Assembly (NCBI RefSeq): GCF_030549615.1 | Contig: NZ_CP130832.1 | Location: forward strand, 2,666,001-2,730,000 | Direction: 5' to 3' | Source of the DNA: Stenotrophomonas sp. 610A2 | GTDB taxonomy: Bacteria > Pseudomonadota > Gammaproteobacteria > Xanthomonadales > Xanthomonadaceae | DNA length: 64,000 nt | Shown here: positions 1 to 8,861 of the stretch, piece by piece | Layout of the letters: each line of letters opens with the position of its first letter | Position numbering within the stretch: position 1 is the first letter of the stretch | Position numbers and translations under genes: made by a program | The notes under the pieces: generated by a model | Seen by the model: the letters and a program-made list of their open reading frames with translations, nothing else | What the model was told of the DNA's origin: nothing | Database searches by the model: none

Positions 1-2554
1 GGCGATGGGGCGCTTCCTCAACCTGATCATGTCCGAGCCGGACATCGCCCGTATTCCGGTGATGGTCGACTCCTCCAAGTGGAGCGTGATCGAGGCCGGC
101 CTGAAATGCCTGCAGGGCAAGAGCGTGGTCAACTCGATCTCGCTGAAGGAAGGCGAGGAACTGTTCATCGAACATGCACGCCTGGTGCGCCGTTACGGCG
201 CCGCTGCGGTGGTGATGGCCTTCGACGAAGTGGGCCAGGCCGATACCTGTGAACGCAAGGTGGAGATCTGCACCCGCGCTTACCGCATCCTGACCGAGCA
301 GGTGGGTTTCCCGCCGGAAGACATCATCTTCGACCCGAACATCTTTGCCGTCGCCACCGGCATCGAGGAACACGACAACTACGCCGTGGACTTCATCGAG
401 GCCACCCGCATCATCAAGCGCACGCTGCCGCATTGCCATGTGTCCGGCGGCGTGTCGAATGTGTCGTTCTCGTTCCGCGGCAATGAAACAGTGCGGCAGG
501 CGATCCACTCGGTGTTCCTGTACCACGCCATCAAGGCCGGCATGGACATGGGCATCGTCAACGCTGGTGCGATGCCGATCTACGACCAGCTCGACCCGGA
601 ACTGCGCGAGCGCGTCGAGGACGTCATCCTCAACCGTCGCCGCGACGGCACCGAGCGGCTGCTGGAAATCGCCGAGCGCTACAAGGGCAAGAAAGGCGAG
701 AAGAAGGTCGAGGACCTCGCCTGGCGCGAGCGTCCGGTACGCGATCGTCTTGCCCATGCGCTGGTGCAAGGCCTGGATGCCTGGGTTGAGGAAGACACCG
801 AGGAAGCACGCCTGCAGGCAGCGCGCCCGCTGGACGTGATCGAAGGCGCCCTGATGGACGGCATGAATGTGGTCGGCGATCTGTTCGGCGCTGGCAAGAT
901 GTTCCTGCCGCAGGTGGTCAAGTCCGCGCGTGTGATGAAGAAGGCGGTTGCCTACCTGCTGCCCTTCATCGAAGAAGAAAAGGCACGCACCGGCGAGGTC
1001 GGCAAGTCCAACGGCAAGATCATCATGGCCACGGTCAAGGGTGACGTACACGACATCGGCAAGAACATCGTCGGGGTGGTGCTTGCCTGCAACAACTTCG
1101 AGGTGGTGGACCTTGGCGTGATGGTGCCGGCGCAGAAGATCCTGGACGCCGCGCGCGCCGAAAATGCCGACATCATCGGCCTGTCCGGCCTGATCACGCC
1201 TTCCCTGGAGGAAATGAGCCACGTTGCCAAGGAAATGCAGCGCCAGGGCTTCGAGATGCCGTTGATGATCGGCGGCGCCACCACCTCACGCGCACACACT
1301 GCATTGAAGATCGACCCGTTCTACAGCGCGCCGACCGTATGGGTGAAGGATGCCTCGCGCGCCGTCGGCGTGGCCCAGTCGCTGATCTCGCGCGAACTGC
1401 GCGCCAGCTTCGTCGCCGCCAACGATGCCGACTATGCCGACATCCGCCAGCGTCATCGCAACCGTGGCGACGCCAAGCGTCTGGTCTCGCTGGAGCATGC
1501 ACGCGGCCAGCGATTCACCTGCGACTGGAGCCAGTACACACCACCGACGCCAAACCAGCCGGGCGTGCATGTATTCGACAACTATCCGCTGGAAGATCTG
1601 CTGCCGGTCATCGACTGGACGCCATTCTTCCAGGCCTGGGAACTGGCTGGAAAGTACCCGGCAATCCTGACCGATGAGATCGTGGGCCCGCAGGCTAGTG
1701 ATCTGTTTGCGGATGCGCAGGCGATGTTGAAGCGAATTGTTGATGAGAAGTGGTTGACTGCGCGGGCTGTGTTTGGGATCTGGCCGGCGAACAGTGATGG
1801 CGACGATGTGCGTATCTCCCTTCTCCCGCTTGCGGGGGAAGGTGCCCAAAGGGCGGATGGGGGGGGGCTTTCAGCTCCATCGCTTGTACCTCTTACCCTC
1901 ACCCCAACCCCTCTCCCGGAGGGAGAGGGGCTTGAGCAACGCACCCTCCACTTCCTCCGCCAACAGGTCGACAAGCCTGCCGAGCGCCCTGATTTCTGCC
2001 TGGCCGATTTCATCGCGCCTGCAGACAGCGGCAAGCAGGATTGGATCGGCGCGTTCGCGGTCACCGCCGGCATCGGCATTGACGAACACGTTGCCCGCTT
2101 TGAAGCCCACCACGACGACTACAACGCCATCCTGCTCAAGGCGCTCGCCGACCGTCTGGCGGAAGCCATGGCAGAGCGCCTGCACCAACGTGTACGCACC
2201 GAATTCTGGGGCTATGCCAAGGATGAGCAGCTCGACAATGAGGCTTTGATCGCCGAGAAGTACAGCGGCATCCGCCCTGCCCCCGGCTACCCGGCCTGCC
2301 CCGAGCACAGTGAGAAGCAGACCATCTTCCAGCTGCTCGGTGCCGAAGGCATCGGCATGTCGCTGACCGAGAGCTTCGCCATGCTGCCGACCGCAGCGGT
2401 ATCCGGCTATTACTTCAGCCATCCGCAAAGCCAGTACTTCGTGGTTGGCCGGGTATCGCGCGAGCAGGTCACCGACTACGCCAAGCGCAAGGGCGTGGAG
2501 CGGGCGCAGGTGGAGCGCTGGTTGGCCTCCAATCTGGATTACGATCCGGAATGA
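1..2554 (+). CDS. metH: Cobalamin-dependent methionine synthase, C-terminal part (5' end outside window)
   Basis: Transfers a methyl group from 5-methyltetrahydrofolate to homocysteine through cobalamin. The visible part starts inside the pterin-binding domain and continues through the B12 cap, the B12-binding domain with the DVHDIG motif (the His ligates cobalt, near visible residue 347) and the AdoMet reactivation domain ([12 protein letters not shown], then YYFSHP). The frame is open to the window edge, so the gene is cut by the window. Xanthomonads often split metH, with the homocysteine domain in a separate upstream gene; that cannot be seen here. About 32 to 40 residues near visible positions 603-645 have no counterpart in E. 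coli MetH and are encoded by a palindromic repeat also found between genes elsewhere in this window. The frame stays open across it. Confidence 0.97.
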   Translation, partial: AMGRFLNLIMSEPDIARIPVMVDSSKWSVIEAGLKCLQGKSVVNSISLKEGEELFIEHARLVRRYGAAAVVMAFDEVGQADTCERKVEICTRAYRILTEQVGFPPEDIIFDPNIFAVATGIEEHDNYAVDFIEATRIIKRTLPHCHVSGGVSNVSFSFRGNETVRQAIHSVFLYHAIKAGMDMGIVNAGAMPIYDQLDPELRERVEDVILNRRRDGTERLLEIAERYKGKKGEKKVEDLAWRERPVRDRLAHALVQGLDAWVEEDTEEARLQAARPLDVIEGALMDGMNVVGDLFGAGKMFLPQVVKSARVMKKAVAYLLPFIEEEKARTGEVGKSNGKIIMATVKGDVHDIGKNIVGVVLACNNFEVVDLGVMVPAQKILDAARAENADIIGLSGLITPSLEEMSHVAKEMQRQGFEMPLMIGGATTSRAHTALKIDPFYSAPTVWVKDASRAVGVAQSLISRELRASFVAANDADYADIRQRHRNRGDAKRLVSLEHARGQRFTCDWSQYTPPTPNQPGVHVFDNYPLEDLLPVIDWTPFFQAWELAGKYPAILTDEIVGPQASDLFADAQAMLKRIVDEKWLTARAVFGIWPANSDGDDVRISLLPLAGEGAQRADGGGLSAPSLVPLTLTPTPLPEGEGLEQRTLHFLRQQVDKPAERPDFCLADFIAPADSGKQDWIGAFAVTAGIGIDEHVARFEAHHDDYNAILLKALADRLAEAMAERLHQRVRTEFWGYAKDEQLDNEALIAEKYSGIRPAPGYPACPEHSEKQTIFQLLGAEGIGMSLTESFAMLPTAAVSGYYFSHPQSQYFVVGRVSREQVTDYAKRKGVERAQVERWLASNLDYDPE
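1815..1936 (+). repeat. Palindromic intergenic-type repeat lying in frame inside metH
   Basis: Two hairpin modules (CTTCTCCCGCTTGCGGGGGA and, further on, CACCCCAACCCCTCTCCC followed by its complement GGGAGAGGGG) match the repeat family at 19500-19538, 22602-22640, 29604-29702 and 47846-47884. All other copies here lie between genes. It separates the GDDVRIS and LHFLRQQ motifs of the activation domain, which are about 17 residues apart in E. coli MetH and about 49 here. Confidence 0.8.
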
Positions 2555-2626
2555 TCCGCAGTTGCTGGCGGCGACAACCGCGCCGCCAGCGCCTATCCTG
2601 CCCGCAGTCCTCCAAGCCCGAACCCC

Positions 2627-3310
2627 ATGCATAGCCGCAATGCAGAGCTGATCCGCAAGCACGCCGCACCCGGCCGCATTGGCCTGTGCGGCACGGATGA
2701 CTGGGTGGGAAAGGCAATCCGCAAAGCGCAGGCGCCCTTGACCCGCGACGGTCACCGCAGCCTGTGGTCGCACGCCTTCCTGTTCAGTGAACAACGGTTG
2801 GATGGTCATTGGTGGGTGTTGGAGTCGGACCTGGACCTGCGTAATCGCCAACTTCGCCTCGGTGCACAGGAAAACCGCGCAGATCGCTATTTCGACGACG
2901 AAGCCTTCCCGAACCTGGCAATCCTCGACTTCGGCCTGGATGCCGCACAGACCCACAAGGTACAGATCGCCGCCTTGGACCTGCTCTCAGGACTGTCCAG
3001 TTACTCGCTGAGCGAACTGGTCGGCACCTTGTTCGCGATGCACAGCACCCGCCTGCGCCGCCGCACCAACCTGCTGTCCAAGGAAGGCGCGCTGTACTGC
3101 TCGGCGATGGTGCAACACTGCTATGCCGCCGCCGGCATCGATCTGCTGCCCGGCGTACATGGCAAGAACGTGGCACCGCAGGACATCTATGACGCCGCCC
3201 TGCCGCACACCACCCATTCGCTGATCCGCGACCTGGGCATTTCCAGCCTGCGCCGTTTCACCCATGGCGCCAAAGAGCTGCTGGACACACCGGTCGAAGA
3301 CCTGTTCTGA
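2627..3310 (+). CDS. Permuted NlpC/P60 (papain-like) superfamily protein, function unknown
   Basis: 227 residues with no signal peptide or membrane segment. A His in SLWSHAFLF (H49) precedes a Cys in ALYCSAMVQHCY (C158). This His-before-Cys order is typical of circularly permuted NlpC/P60 enzymes such as the YiiX/YaeF group, which hydrolyse amide or ester bonds. The substrate cannot be predicted. It follows metH by about 70 bases on the same strand with no clear terminator between. The family assignment rests on motif order only and is tentative. Confidence 0.6.
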   Translation: MHSRNAELIRKHAAPGRIGLCGTDDWVGKAIRKAQAPLTRDGHRSLWSHAFLFSEQRLDGHWWVLESDLDLRNRQLRLGAQENRADRYFDDEAFPNLAILDFGLDAAQTHKVQIAALDLLSGLSSYSLSELVGTLFAMHSTRLRRRTNLLSKEGALYCSAMVQHCYAAAGIDLLPGVHGKNVAPQDIYDAALPHTTHSLIRDLGISSLRRFTHGAKELLDTPVEDLF

Positions 3311-3338
3311 CCCGGTTGGCGTTGCGCTGCCGCCGACC

Positions 3339-4262
3339 TCAGCCCATTTCCTGCTCAAGCATCTGGATCAACAACGCGGCCAAGGCCTTGGCTTCAGGAT
3401 CCGCTGAAGGACGGTGGAGGACCGCCAGCTCGACGCTGTCGATCCGCGGCAAGCCGGTCTCCACACCCAGCACCACATGTCCGGCTGTCATCGCGCGCGC
3501 CGGCAACAGGCTGATGCCCAAACCGTCGGCAACCGCCGATTGGATGCCACCAAGACTGGAGCTGGTGAAGCTGATGCGCCACCGCCGCCCCAGGCTTTCA
3601 ATCGCGTCAATCATGTCCTCGCGGTACATGCCGCGCGGTGGAAACGCCACCAACTGCACTGGCTCCGTCCCGAACGAGGGACTGCTGGCACTGTCCACCC
3701 AGCACATCGGCTCCGGCCAGCACGCCACGCCCTCGCGGCTGCCACGCCGTTGCTTGACCAGGATCAGGTCGAGCTCGCCGCGGTCGTAACCCTCGGCCAA
3801 GGCACGACTCAAGCCGCTGCTGACCTCCAGCTTCACCCGCGGATAGGCCCTGGTGAACTCAGCCAACACCGGCGTGGTACGTCCTGCAGCGAAATCTTCC
3901 GGCACGCCCAGCCTTATCACCACCGCGGCACCATCGCCCGACAAGGCTTCTGCCAGCTGCTCGTTGAGCGACAACATCCGTCGGGCGTAACCCAGTACGG
4001 TCTCACCGATGTCCGTCGGCCGCACATCGCGCACCCCGCGATCCAGCAGGCGATGCCCGGCAAGGTCCTCCAGTCGCCGCACTTTCTGGCTGATGGTGGA
4101 CTGGGTGGAATGCAGGCGCGCCGCGGCGGCAGTGAAACTGCCGCAATCGGCCACCATCACCAGTGCCCGCAGCAGATCCAGCTCGAAGTAAGCCCTATTT
4201 GTTTTTGAACTGGACTCGACCACGACATTTAATTTCACGATGGCTCGCCGCACTTGTAGCAT
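3339..4262 (-). CDS. LysR-family transcriptional regulator
   Basis: The N-terminal winged helix-turn-helix (LDLLRALVMVADCGSFTAAA, then STQSTISQKVRRLE) is typical of LysR proteins. It is followed by an effector-binding domain of about 200 residues. The start is uncertain. The ATG at 4262 gives about 30 residues before the HTH, more than usual; an in-frame GTG about 17 codons downstream would give a more typical length. It is divergent from the ankyrin-repeat gene, with about 67 bases between, so that gene is a possible target along with its own promoter. The effector is unknown. Confidence 0.9.
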   Translation of the reverse strand: MLQVRRAIVKLNVVVESSSKTNRAYFELDLLRALVMVADCGSFTAAAARLHSTQSTISQKVRRLEDLAGHRLLDRGVRDVRPTDIGETVLGYARRMLSLNEQLAEALSGDGAAVVIRLGVPEDFAAGRTTPVLAEFTRAYPRVKLEVSSGLSRALAEGYDRGELDLILVKQRRGSREGVACWPEPMCWVDSASSPSFGTEPVQLVAFPPRGMYREDMIDAIESLGRRWRISFTSSSLGGIQSAVADGLGISLLPARAMTAGHVVLGVETGLPRIDSVELAVLHRPSADPEAKALAALLIQMLEQEMG

Positions 4263-4329
4263 CGCCTGCAGGTTTGGGCAAACGCCCTTCCCCGCTGCAG
4301 GCACACAGCAACCCGGACAGAGGCAGGCA

Positions 4330-5001
4330 ATGAGCGTAGAGAACTGGATCGCCGCCCCGGCATTGGCTGCCGTGCTGCTCACTTCCAGCGGCGTCGGCAC
4401 CAGCACGGTCAACGCGGAGCATCTGCAACAAGCGGCTGAAGCCGGCGACAGCCAGCGCATCGCCTTGTTGCTCAGCCAGGGCAGCGGCATCGACAGCCGC
4501 GATGCCAATGGACGCACGCCCTTGCTGCTCGCCATCCGTGCGCGGCAGGCCGAAGCCGCACGCGTATTGATCGCCGCTGGCGCTGATGTCAACGCCAAGG
4601 ACCGCATGCAGGACAGCCCCTATCTCTACGCCGGCGCCAGCGGGCAGACCGAGATCCTGCAGATGACCCTGGCGCACGGCGCCGACCTGCGCAGTACCAA
4701 CCGTTACGGCGGCACCGCGTTGATACCCGCTGCCGAACGCGGCCATGTCAGCACGGTGCAGCTGCTGATAGAGGCCGGCGTTGACGTCGACCACATCAAC
4801 AACCTTGGTTGGACCGCGCTGCTGGAGACCGTCATCCTTGGTGACGGCAGCCAACGCTACGCGCAGATCACCCAATTGCTCATTGCCGCCGGTGCGGACG
4901 TCAATCTTGCCGATGAGCAGGGTGTGACGCCCCTGGCACATGCACGCCAACGCCGGCAAACCGTTATTGAACAGCTGCTGCGCGCAGCAGGTGCTCGTTG
5001 A
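4330..5001 (+). CDS. Secreted ankyrin-repeat protein
   Basis: 223 residues. A hydrophobic N-terminus (WIAAPALAAVLLTSS) reads as a signal peptide, so export to the periplasm is likely. Four to five ankyrin repeats follow, seen as repeated AAGADVNAKD, AHGADLRSTN, EAGVDVDHIN and AAGADVNLAD segments. Ankyrin repeats bind proteins; no enzymatic domain is present. The ATG at 4330 was chosen over an upstream in-frame ATG at 4240 because only the later start puts the signal peptide at the N-terminus. It ends 52 bases before the amidohydrolase gene, so the two may be cotranscribed. Confidence 0.85.
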   Translation: MSVENWIAAPALAAVLLTSSGVGTSTVNAEHLQQAAEAGDSQRIALLLSQGSGIDSRDANGRTPLLLAIRARQAEAARVLIAAGADVNAKDRMQDSPYLYAGASGQTEILQMTLAHGADLRSTNRYGGTALIPAAERGHVSTVQLLIEAGVDVDHINNLGWTALLETVILGDGSQRYAQITQLLIAAGADVNLADEQGVTPLAHARQRRQTVIEQLLRAAGAR

Positions 5002-5053
5002 AGCACTCCACGAACTCGCACTACCCGGCAACCGCCTACCACTGGAACCACCG

Positions 5054-6505
5054 ATGAAGACCACGCTCGGCCTGCTGTTGACCACCCTCGCAGCAACCAT
5101 CTCCCCTGCGATCGCAGCCCAATCCCAAGCAGACGTGGTGATCCGCCATGCAACCGTGATCGATGTCGAACACGGCCGCGCGATAGCTGACCAGGCCGTG
5201 GCCATCCGCGGCGGCAACATCGTCGCCGTCGGTGACGATGCACACATCGGAACGCAATGGCACGCGAACACCGCCATCGACGGCCACGGTCGGTATCTCA
5301 TTCCCGGGCTGTGGGACATGCACGTCCACTTCGGCGGCGGTCCCGCGCTGATTGACGAGAACAAGGCCCTGCTGCCGCTTTACGTTGCACATGGCATCAC
5401 CACCGTACGTGATGCATCCGGTGATCTGGCCGAGCAGGTGTTGTCGTGGCGCGGGCAGATCGCCAATGGCCAGTTGTTCGGGCCGCAGCTGTTCACCTCC
5501 GGTGCCAAGATCGAAGGCCTGGCGCCGGTCTGGAAAGGCACGATCGAAGCGGGCGACGAGGCTGGCGTCGATGCAGCCCTGGACCGCGAACAACGCGACA
5601 AGGTCGACTTCGTCAAGATCACCGACAGCACGCTGAAGCCGGAGTTGTTCCTGTACGCAGTCAGCCAGGCCAAGGCACGCGGCCTGCGCAGCTCCGGTCA
5701 CGTGCCGATGGCATTGACCGTGGGCCAGGCCATCGAGGCCGGCATGAGCTCGATCGAGCATCTGGATTACGCCTACAAGGCTGGCGTGAAGGACGAAGCC
5801 GCGATCGCCGCTGATTTCGGCGCCGGCAAAATCGACCGTGCTGAAGCCAATCGCAGGCTGCGCACCGGCTTCGACCGCGCCACGGCGATGGCAGCCTATC
5901 GCCGTTTCGCTGAGCTCGGCGTCGCAGTGACCCCCACCTTGGACGGCGGCCGCATCATCGACTTCCTGGATGTCGAACCGCGCGACAACGACCCCTATCT
6001 GGCTTATATCGGTCCGGGGCTGCGCGACACCTACACCTGGCGCGTTGAACGTGCAGCCAAGGCTACCCCCACGCAGATCGAAGCCCGCCATGCGCATTAC
6101 GCCGAGGTCGCCGCGGTGCTGCCGATGCTGCAGGAGGCAGGCGTGCGCATCATGGCGGGCACCGATGCGGGCTTCCTGAACTCCTATAACTTCCCGGGAA
6201 TCGGCCTGCATAACGAGCTCGCACTGTATGTACGCGAAGGGCTGACGCCGGTCCAGGCGCTGCAGTCGGCTACCCGTGCTGGCCCGGCGTGGTTCGGCAA
6301 GCTCGACCGCTACGGCGCAGTCGCTGAAGGCAAGGCTGCCGACCTTGTGTTGCTGGAGCGCAACCCGCTGCAGGACATCGCGGCCACCCGCGCGATCAAC
6401 ACCGTGGTGATGCGCGGCAAGGTCTACGACCGCGCCGCGCTGGACGCCATGCTGGCCGAGACGAAGGCGCAGGTCGCCGAGTGGAACGCCAAGGCCAAGC
6501 CCTGA
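5054..6505 (+). CDS. Secreted metal-dependent amidohydrolase
   Basis: 483 residues with a signal peptide (MKTTLGLLLTTLAATISPAIA). The metal-binding HxH lies in LWDMHVHFGG, and the late Asp in MAGTDAGFLN. These define the amidohydrolase superfamily, in the imidazolonepropionase/prolidase-like group that often cleaves peptides or cyclic amides in the periplasm. The C-terminal GKAADLVLLERNPL segment is also standard for the superfamily. Start at 5054 gives the signal peptide directly. Substrate unknown. It closely follows the exported ankyrin protein, which might act as a partner. Confidence 0.9.
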   Translation: MKTTLGLLLTTLAATISPAIAAQSQADVVIRHATVIDVEHGRAIADQAVAIRGGNIVAVGDDAHIGTQWHANTAIDGHGRYLIPGLWDMHVHFGGGPALIDENKALLPLYVAHGITTVRDASGDLAEQVLSWRGQIANGQLFGPQLFTSGAKIEGLAPVWKGTIEAGDEAGVDAALDREQRDKVDFVKITDSTLKPELFLYAVSQAKARGLRSSGHVPMALTVGQAIEAGMSSIEHLDYAYKAGVKDEAAIAADFGAGKIDRAEANRRLRTGFDRATAMAAYRRFAELGVAVTPTLDGGRIIDFLDVEPRDNDPYLAYIGPGLRDTYTWRVERAAKATPTQIEARHAHYAEVAAVLPMLQEAGVRIMAGTDAGFLNSYNFPGIGLHNELALYVREGLTPVQALQSATRAGPAWFGKLDRYGAVAEGKAADLVLLERNPLQDIAATRAINTVVMRGKVYDRAALDAMLAETKAQVAEWNAKAKP

Positions 6506-6564
6506 TCTGCGCACACGGGCATAGACCGGCGAAGCGACTCAAGCAGCACCGAAGCCCGCCTTTT

Positions 6565-6838
6565 GTAGGAGCGGCGTAAGCCGCGAAGCAAATGATGTGT
6601 CAGCTGGCATGTATCTCGAGAACTGCAGCAGCGCCAGCTTCGCGGCTGACGCCGCTCCTACATACGGATATCCAACCTGTCTCCCGGATGCACTGCGCCA
6701 ACCCGGGCTACCTGCAGGACGCACAGACCTGCATCGATTTTGTGGGGGCGGCGTAAGCCGCGAAGCAAGCGCATTGCCAGCTGGCAAGGACCTCAAGCAC
6801 TCCAACAACACCAGCTTCGCGGCTCACGCCGCTCCTAC
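6565..6838. repeat. Cluster of four GTAG-headed REP palindromes
   Basis: The 373-base gap between the amidohydrolase and MFS genes holds no gene. It has four copies of a 25-base unit (GTAGGAGCGGCG, TAAG, CCGCGAAGC) at 6565-6589, 6637-6661 (inverted), 6742-6766 and 6814-6838 (inverted). They form two head-to-head pairs, each able to fold as a long hairpin. The GTAG head is typical of REP elements mobilised by RAYT transposases; no RAYT gene is in the window. Confidence 0.85.
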
Positions 6839-6920
6839 AATCCCAAGCCCGCAAAAGGCACAATAGGCATCGCGGCACATGCCGCCCCCCTTGCCTACCC
6901 AGCGCGTCCAGCGCCTTGCC

Positions 6921-8105
6921 ATGACGTCCGTTGCCCTGCCAGCGCAGACCGTGCCGACCGCACGCCTGTCGAGCTTCTATTTCTTCTACTACGCCGCGCT
7001 GGGCGCGTTTACGCCGTATTGGAGCCTGTACCTGCAGTCGCGCGGCATGACCGTCACCGCCATCAGCGTGATGATGAGTCTGTGGTACGCCACGCGGGTG
7101 ATCGCTCCCAGCACCTGGACCTCGCTGGCGGCGGTCTCGCCACACCCGATCCGCTGGCTGCGCGTGGGCTGCATACTGACCATCGCCTGCTTTGCCGGTT
7201 TCCTGGTGCCCGCGCCGCCCTGGACGCTGTACGCGGTAATGATCGCGTTCTGTTTCTTCTACAACGCGGTGATGCCGCAGTTCGAATCGATCACCATCAC
7301 CCACCTGGGCGCGGACAGCCATCGCTACGGCATGATCCGGGTCTGGGGCTCGCTGGGCTTCATCATCGTGGTCACCCTGTTCGGCTGGCTGATCGAAAAG
7401 CATGGCGCGGGCAAACTGCCGTGGCTGATGCTGCCGCTGTTCGCGCTGTTGACCGGCTCGGCCTTCCTCAACCGTTATGCGCGCGATATCGGTGCGCGCA
7501 GCCAGCACGGTGCAGGCTTCTGGAGCATCGTGCGGCAGAAGCCGGTCCTGGCCTTCTTCATTGCCGCCTTTCTCGAGCAGCTGTCGTTCGGTCCTTACTA
7601 CACCTTCTTCTCGCTCTACATGGACCAGCACGGCTACAGCACCTCGGTGCTCGGGCTGATGTGGACCATCGGCGTGGTGTTCGAAGTGGCGGTGTTCTTC
7701 CTGATCGCGCGCTTCTTCCGTCGCTGGGATGCCAGCTGGCTGTTGATCATCTCGATGGGCAGCGCGGTGTTGCGCTGGTGGGTTACGGCGCTGTGGCCGG
7801 AGAACCTGCCGGTGATGCTGGTAGCACAGACCACCCATTGCCTGGGCTTCGCCGCCTTCTTCGCCTCGGCCATGCAGCTGCTGGCGCGCTACTTTCCGGG
7901 CAACCTCAATGGCCACGGCCAGGGCCTGTTCTATGGCTTTTCGTCTGGGCTCGGCGGTGTGCTCGGCGCGCTGATCGCTGGACAGCTCTGGCAGTTCGGC
8001 GACGGCAAGGTCGCCTTCATGGTCGGCGGCTGTTTCGCCCTGCTCGGCACCCTGATCGCCTGGTACTGGCTACCGCCTTCGCGCCAGGCCCGGCGCATCC
8101 GCTGA
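6921..8105 (+). CDS. MFS transporter, HcaT/3-phenylpropionate permease-like
   Basis: About 394 residues with 12 predicted membrane segments. The N-terminus (FYFFYYAALGAFTPYWSLYL) and the FEVAVFFLIARFF segment resemble the MFS_1-like group that includes the HcaT 3-phenylpropionate and nucleoside:proton symporters. It lies in the inner membrane and probably imports a small solute. The ATG at 6921 is preferred; another in-frame ATG at 6879 would add 14 residues. The gene stands alone, bounded by a REP cluster upstream and a secreted hypothetical downstream. Substrate not predictable. Confidence 0.88.
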   Translation: MTSVALPAQTVPTARLSSFYFFYYAALGAFTPYWSLYLQSRGMTVTAISVMMSLWYATRVIAPSTWTSLAAVSPHPIRWLRVGCILTIACFAGFLVPAPPWTLYAVMIAFCFFYNAVMPQFESITITHLGADSHRYGMIRVWGSLGFIIVVTLFGWLIEKHGAGKLPWLMLPLFALLTGSAFLNRYARDIGARSQHGAGFWSIVRQKPVLAFFIAAFLEQLSFGPYYTFFSLYMDQHGYSTSVLGLMWTIGVVFEVAVFFLIARFFRRWDASWLLIISMGSAVLRWWVTALWPENLPVMLVAQTTHCLGFAAFFASAMQLLARYFPGNLNGHGQGLFYGFSSGLGGVLGALIAGQLWQFGDGKVAFMVGGCFALLGTLIAWYWLPPSRQARRIR

Positions 8106-8168
8106 ATCCTGCAGGCAGGCCAAACCCCTGCTATAACTGCGCCATCTCACGGCACAGGGGGCTCTGTC

Positions 8169-8711
8169 ATGAAATACGGTTCCAGCCTGTACACCTTGCT
8201 GTCGGCGATACCTCTGCTTGCAAGCAGTACTGCCCACGCCAGCGACAACTCGATCGCGCCGATCGGCATGTTCGCCGGCGTCTGCCTCGATCTGCTCGAC
8301 AAGCCCGATACCTTTGCCGAGGTGATGAGCAACCGCGCAGACCGCGTGCAGGGTGCGGAGGCAAGCGAGTTCCTCGGCCACAAACCCGGCAAAGCCTGGT
8401 ATGTCAGCCACGAAGGCGTCCCTTACGGCTTCTCCTGGGCCGATGATGGAACCTGCCGGACAACCATCTTCAGCGGCGATTCCAAGGGGCTCGCCAAAGA
8501 GTTCGGTGACCTTGGTCGGATGGCCCCTGCAGGCTACACCTCGAAAGCGGAACTCACCTCGATCGACGAAAGGGGCTGGACGGTCCACACCTACACCTGG
8601 CACGGCGACGGCGAAGACCGCGCCATCCAGATGCGCCTGTCACTCAATCCCGAACCCGGTACGGGTTTACGCGGCAATGCCAGTGCCCGTTACGTTGCAG
8701 CACCGCGTTGA
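8169..8711 (+). CDS. Secreted hypothetical protein
   Basis: 180 residues with a signal peptide ending near ASSTAHA. The mature part has a conserved-looking segment (GMFAGVCLDLLDKPDTF, later DDGTCRTTIF) with two cysteines that could form a disulphide. No enzyme motif is recognised. A GGGGGCT stretch lies just upstream of the ATG at 8169. Periplasmic location is inferred from the signal peptide. The gene is flanked by the MFS transporter on the same strand and a convergent acyltransferase. Confidence 0.75.
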   Translation: MKYGSSLYTLLSAIPLLASSTAHASDNSIAPIGMFAGVCLDLLDKPDTFAEVMSNRADRVQGAEASEFLGHKPGKAWYVSHEGVPYGFSWADDGTCRTTIFSGDSKGLAKEFGDLGRMAPAGYTSKAELTSIDERGWTVHTYTWHGDGEDRAIQMRLSLNPEPGTGLRGNASARYVAAPR

Positions 8712-8861
8712 GCTCGGGCAACTGATCCGCGATCACACAACCTCGCGCCGCGTGCACGCTGCGCGATCGCACCAGGTCGAGGAACACACCGAACCTTCAG
8801 CCTCGATTCCGGGCCAAGGCAGCGATCCCAGCCTCCCTATCGCACGCAGAACACGTCCGAC

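Noticed and set aside
6740..8446. A 568-codon frame overlapping the MFS transporter on the same strand
   Set aside because: The overlapping frame encodes a typical 12-helix permease; this one is a shifted frame with Arg/Ala-rich translation.
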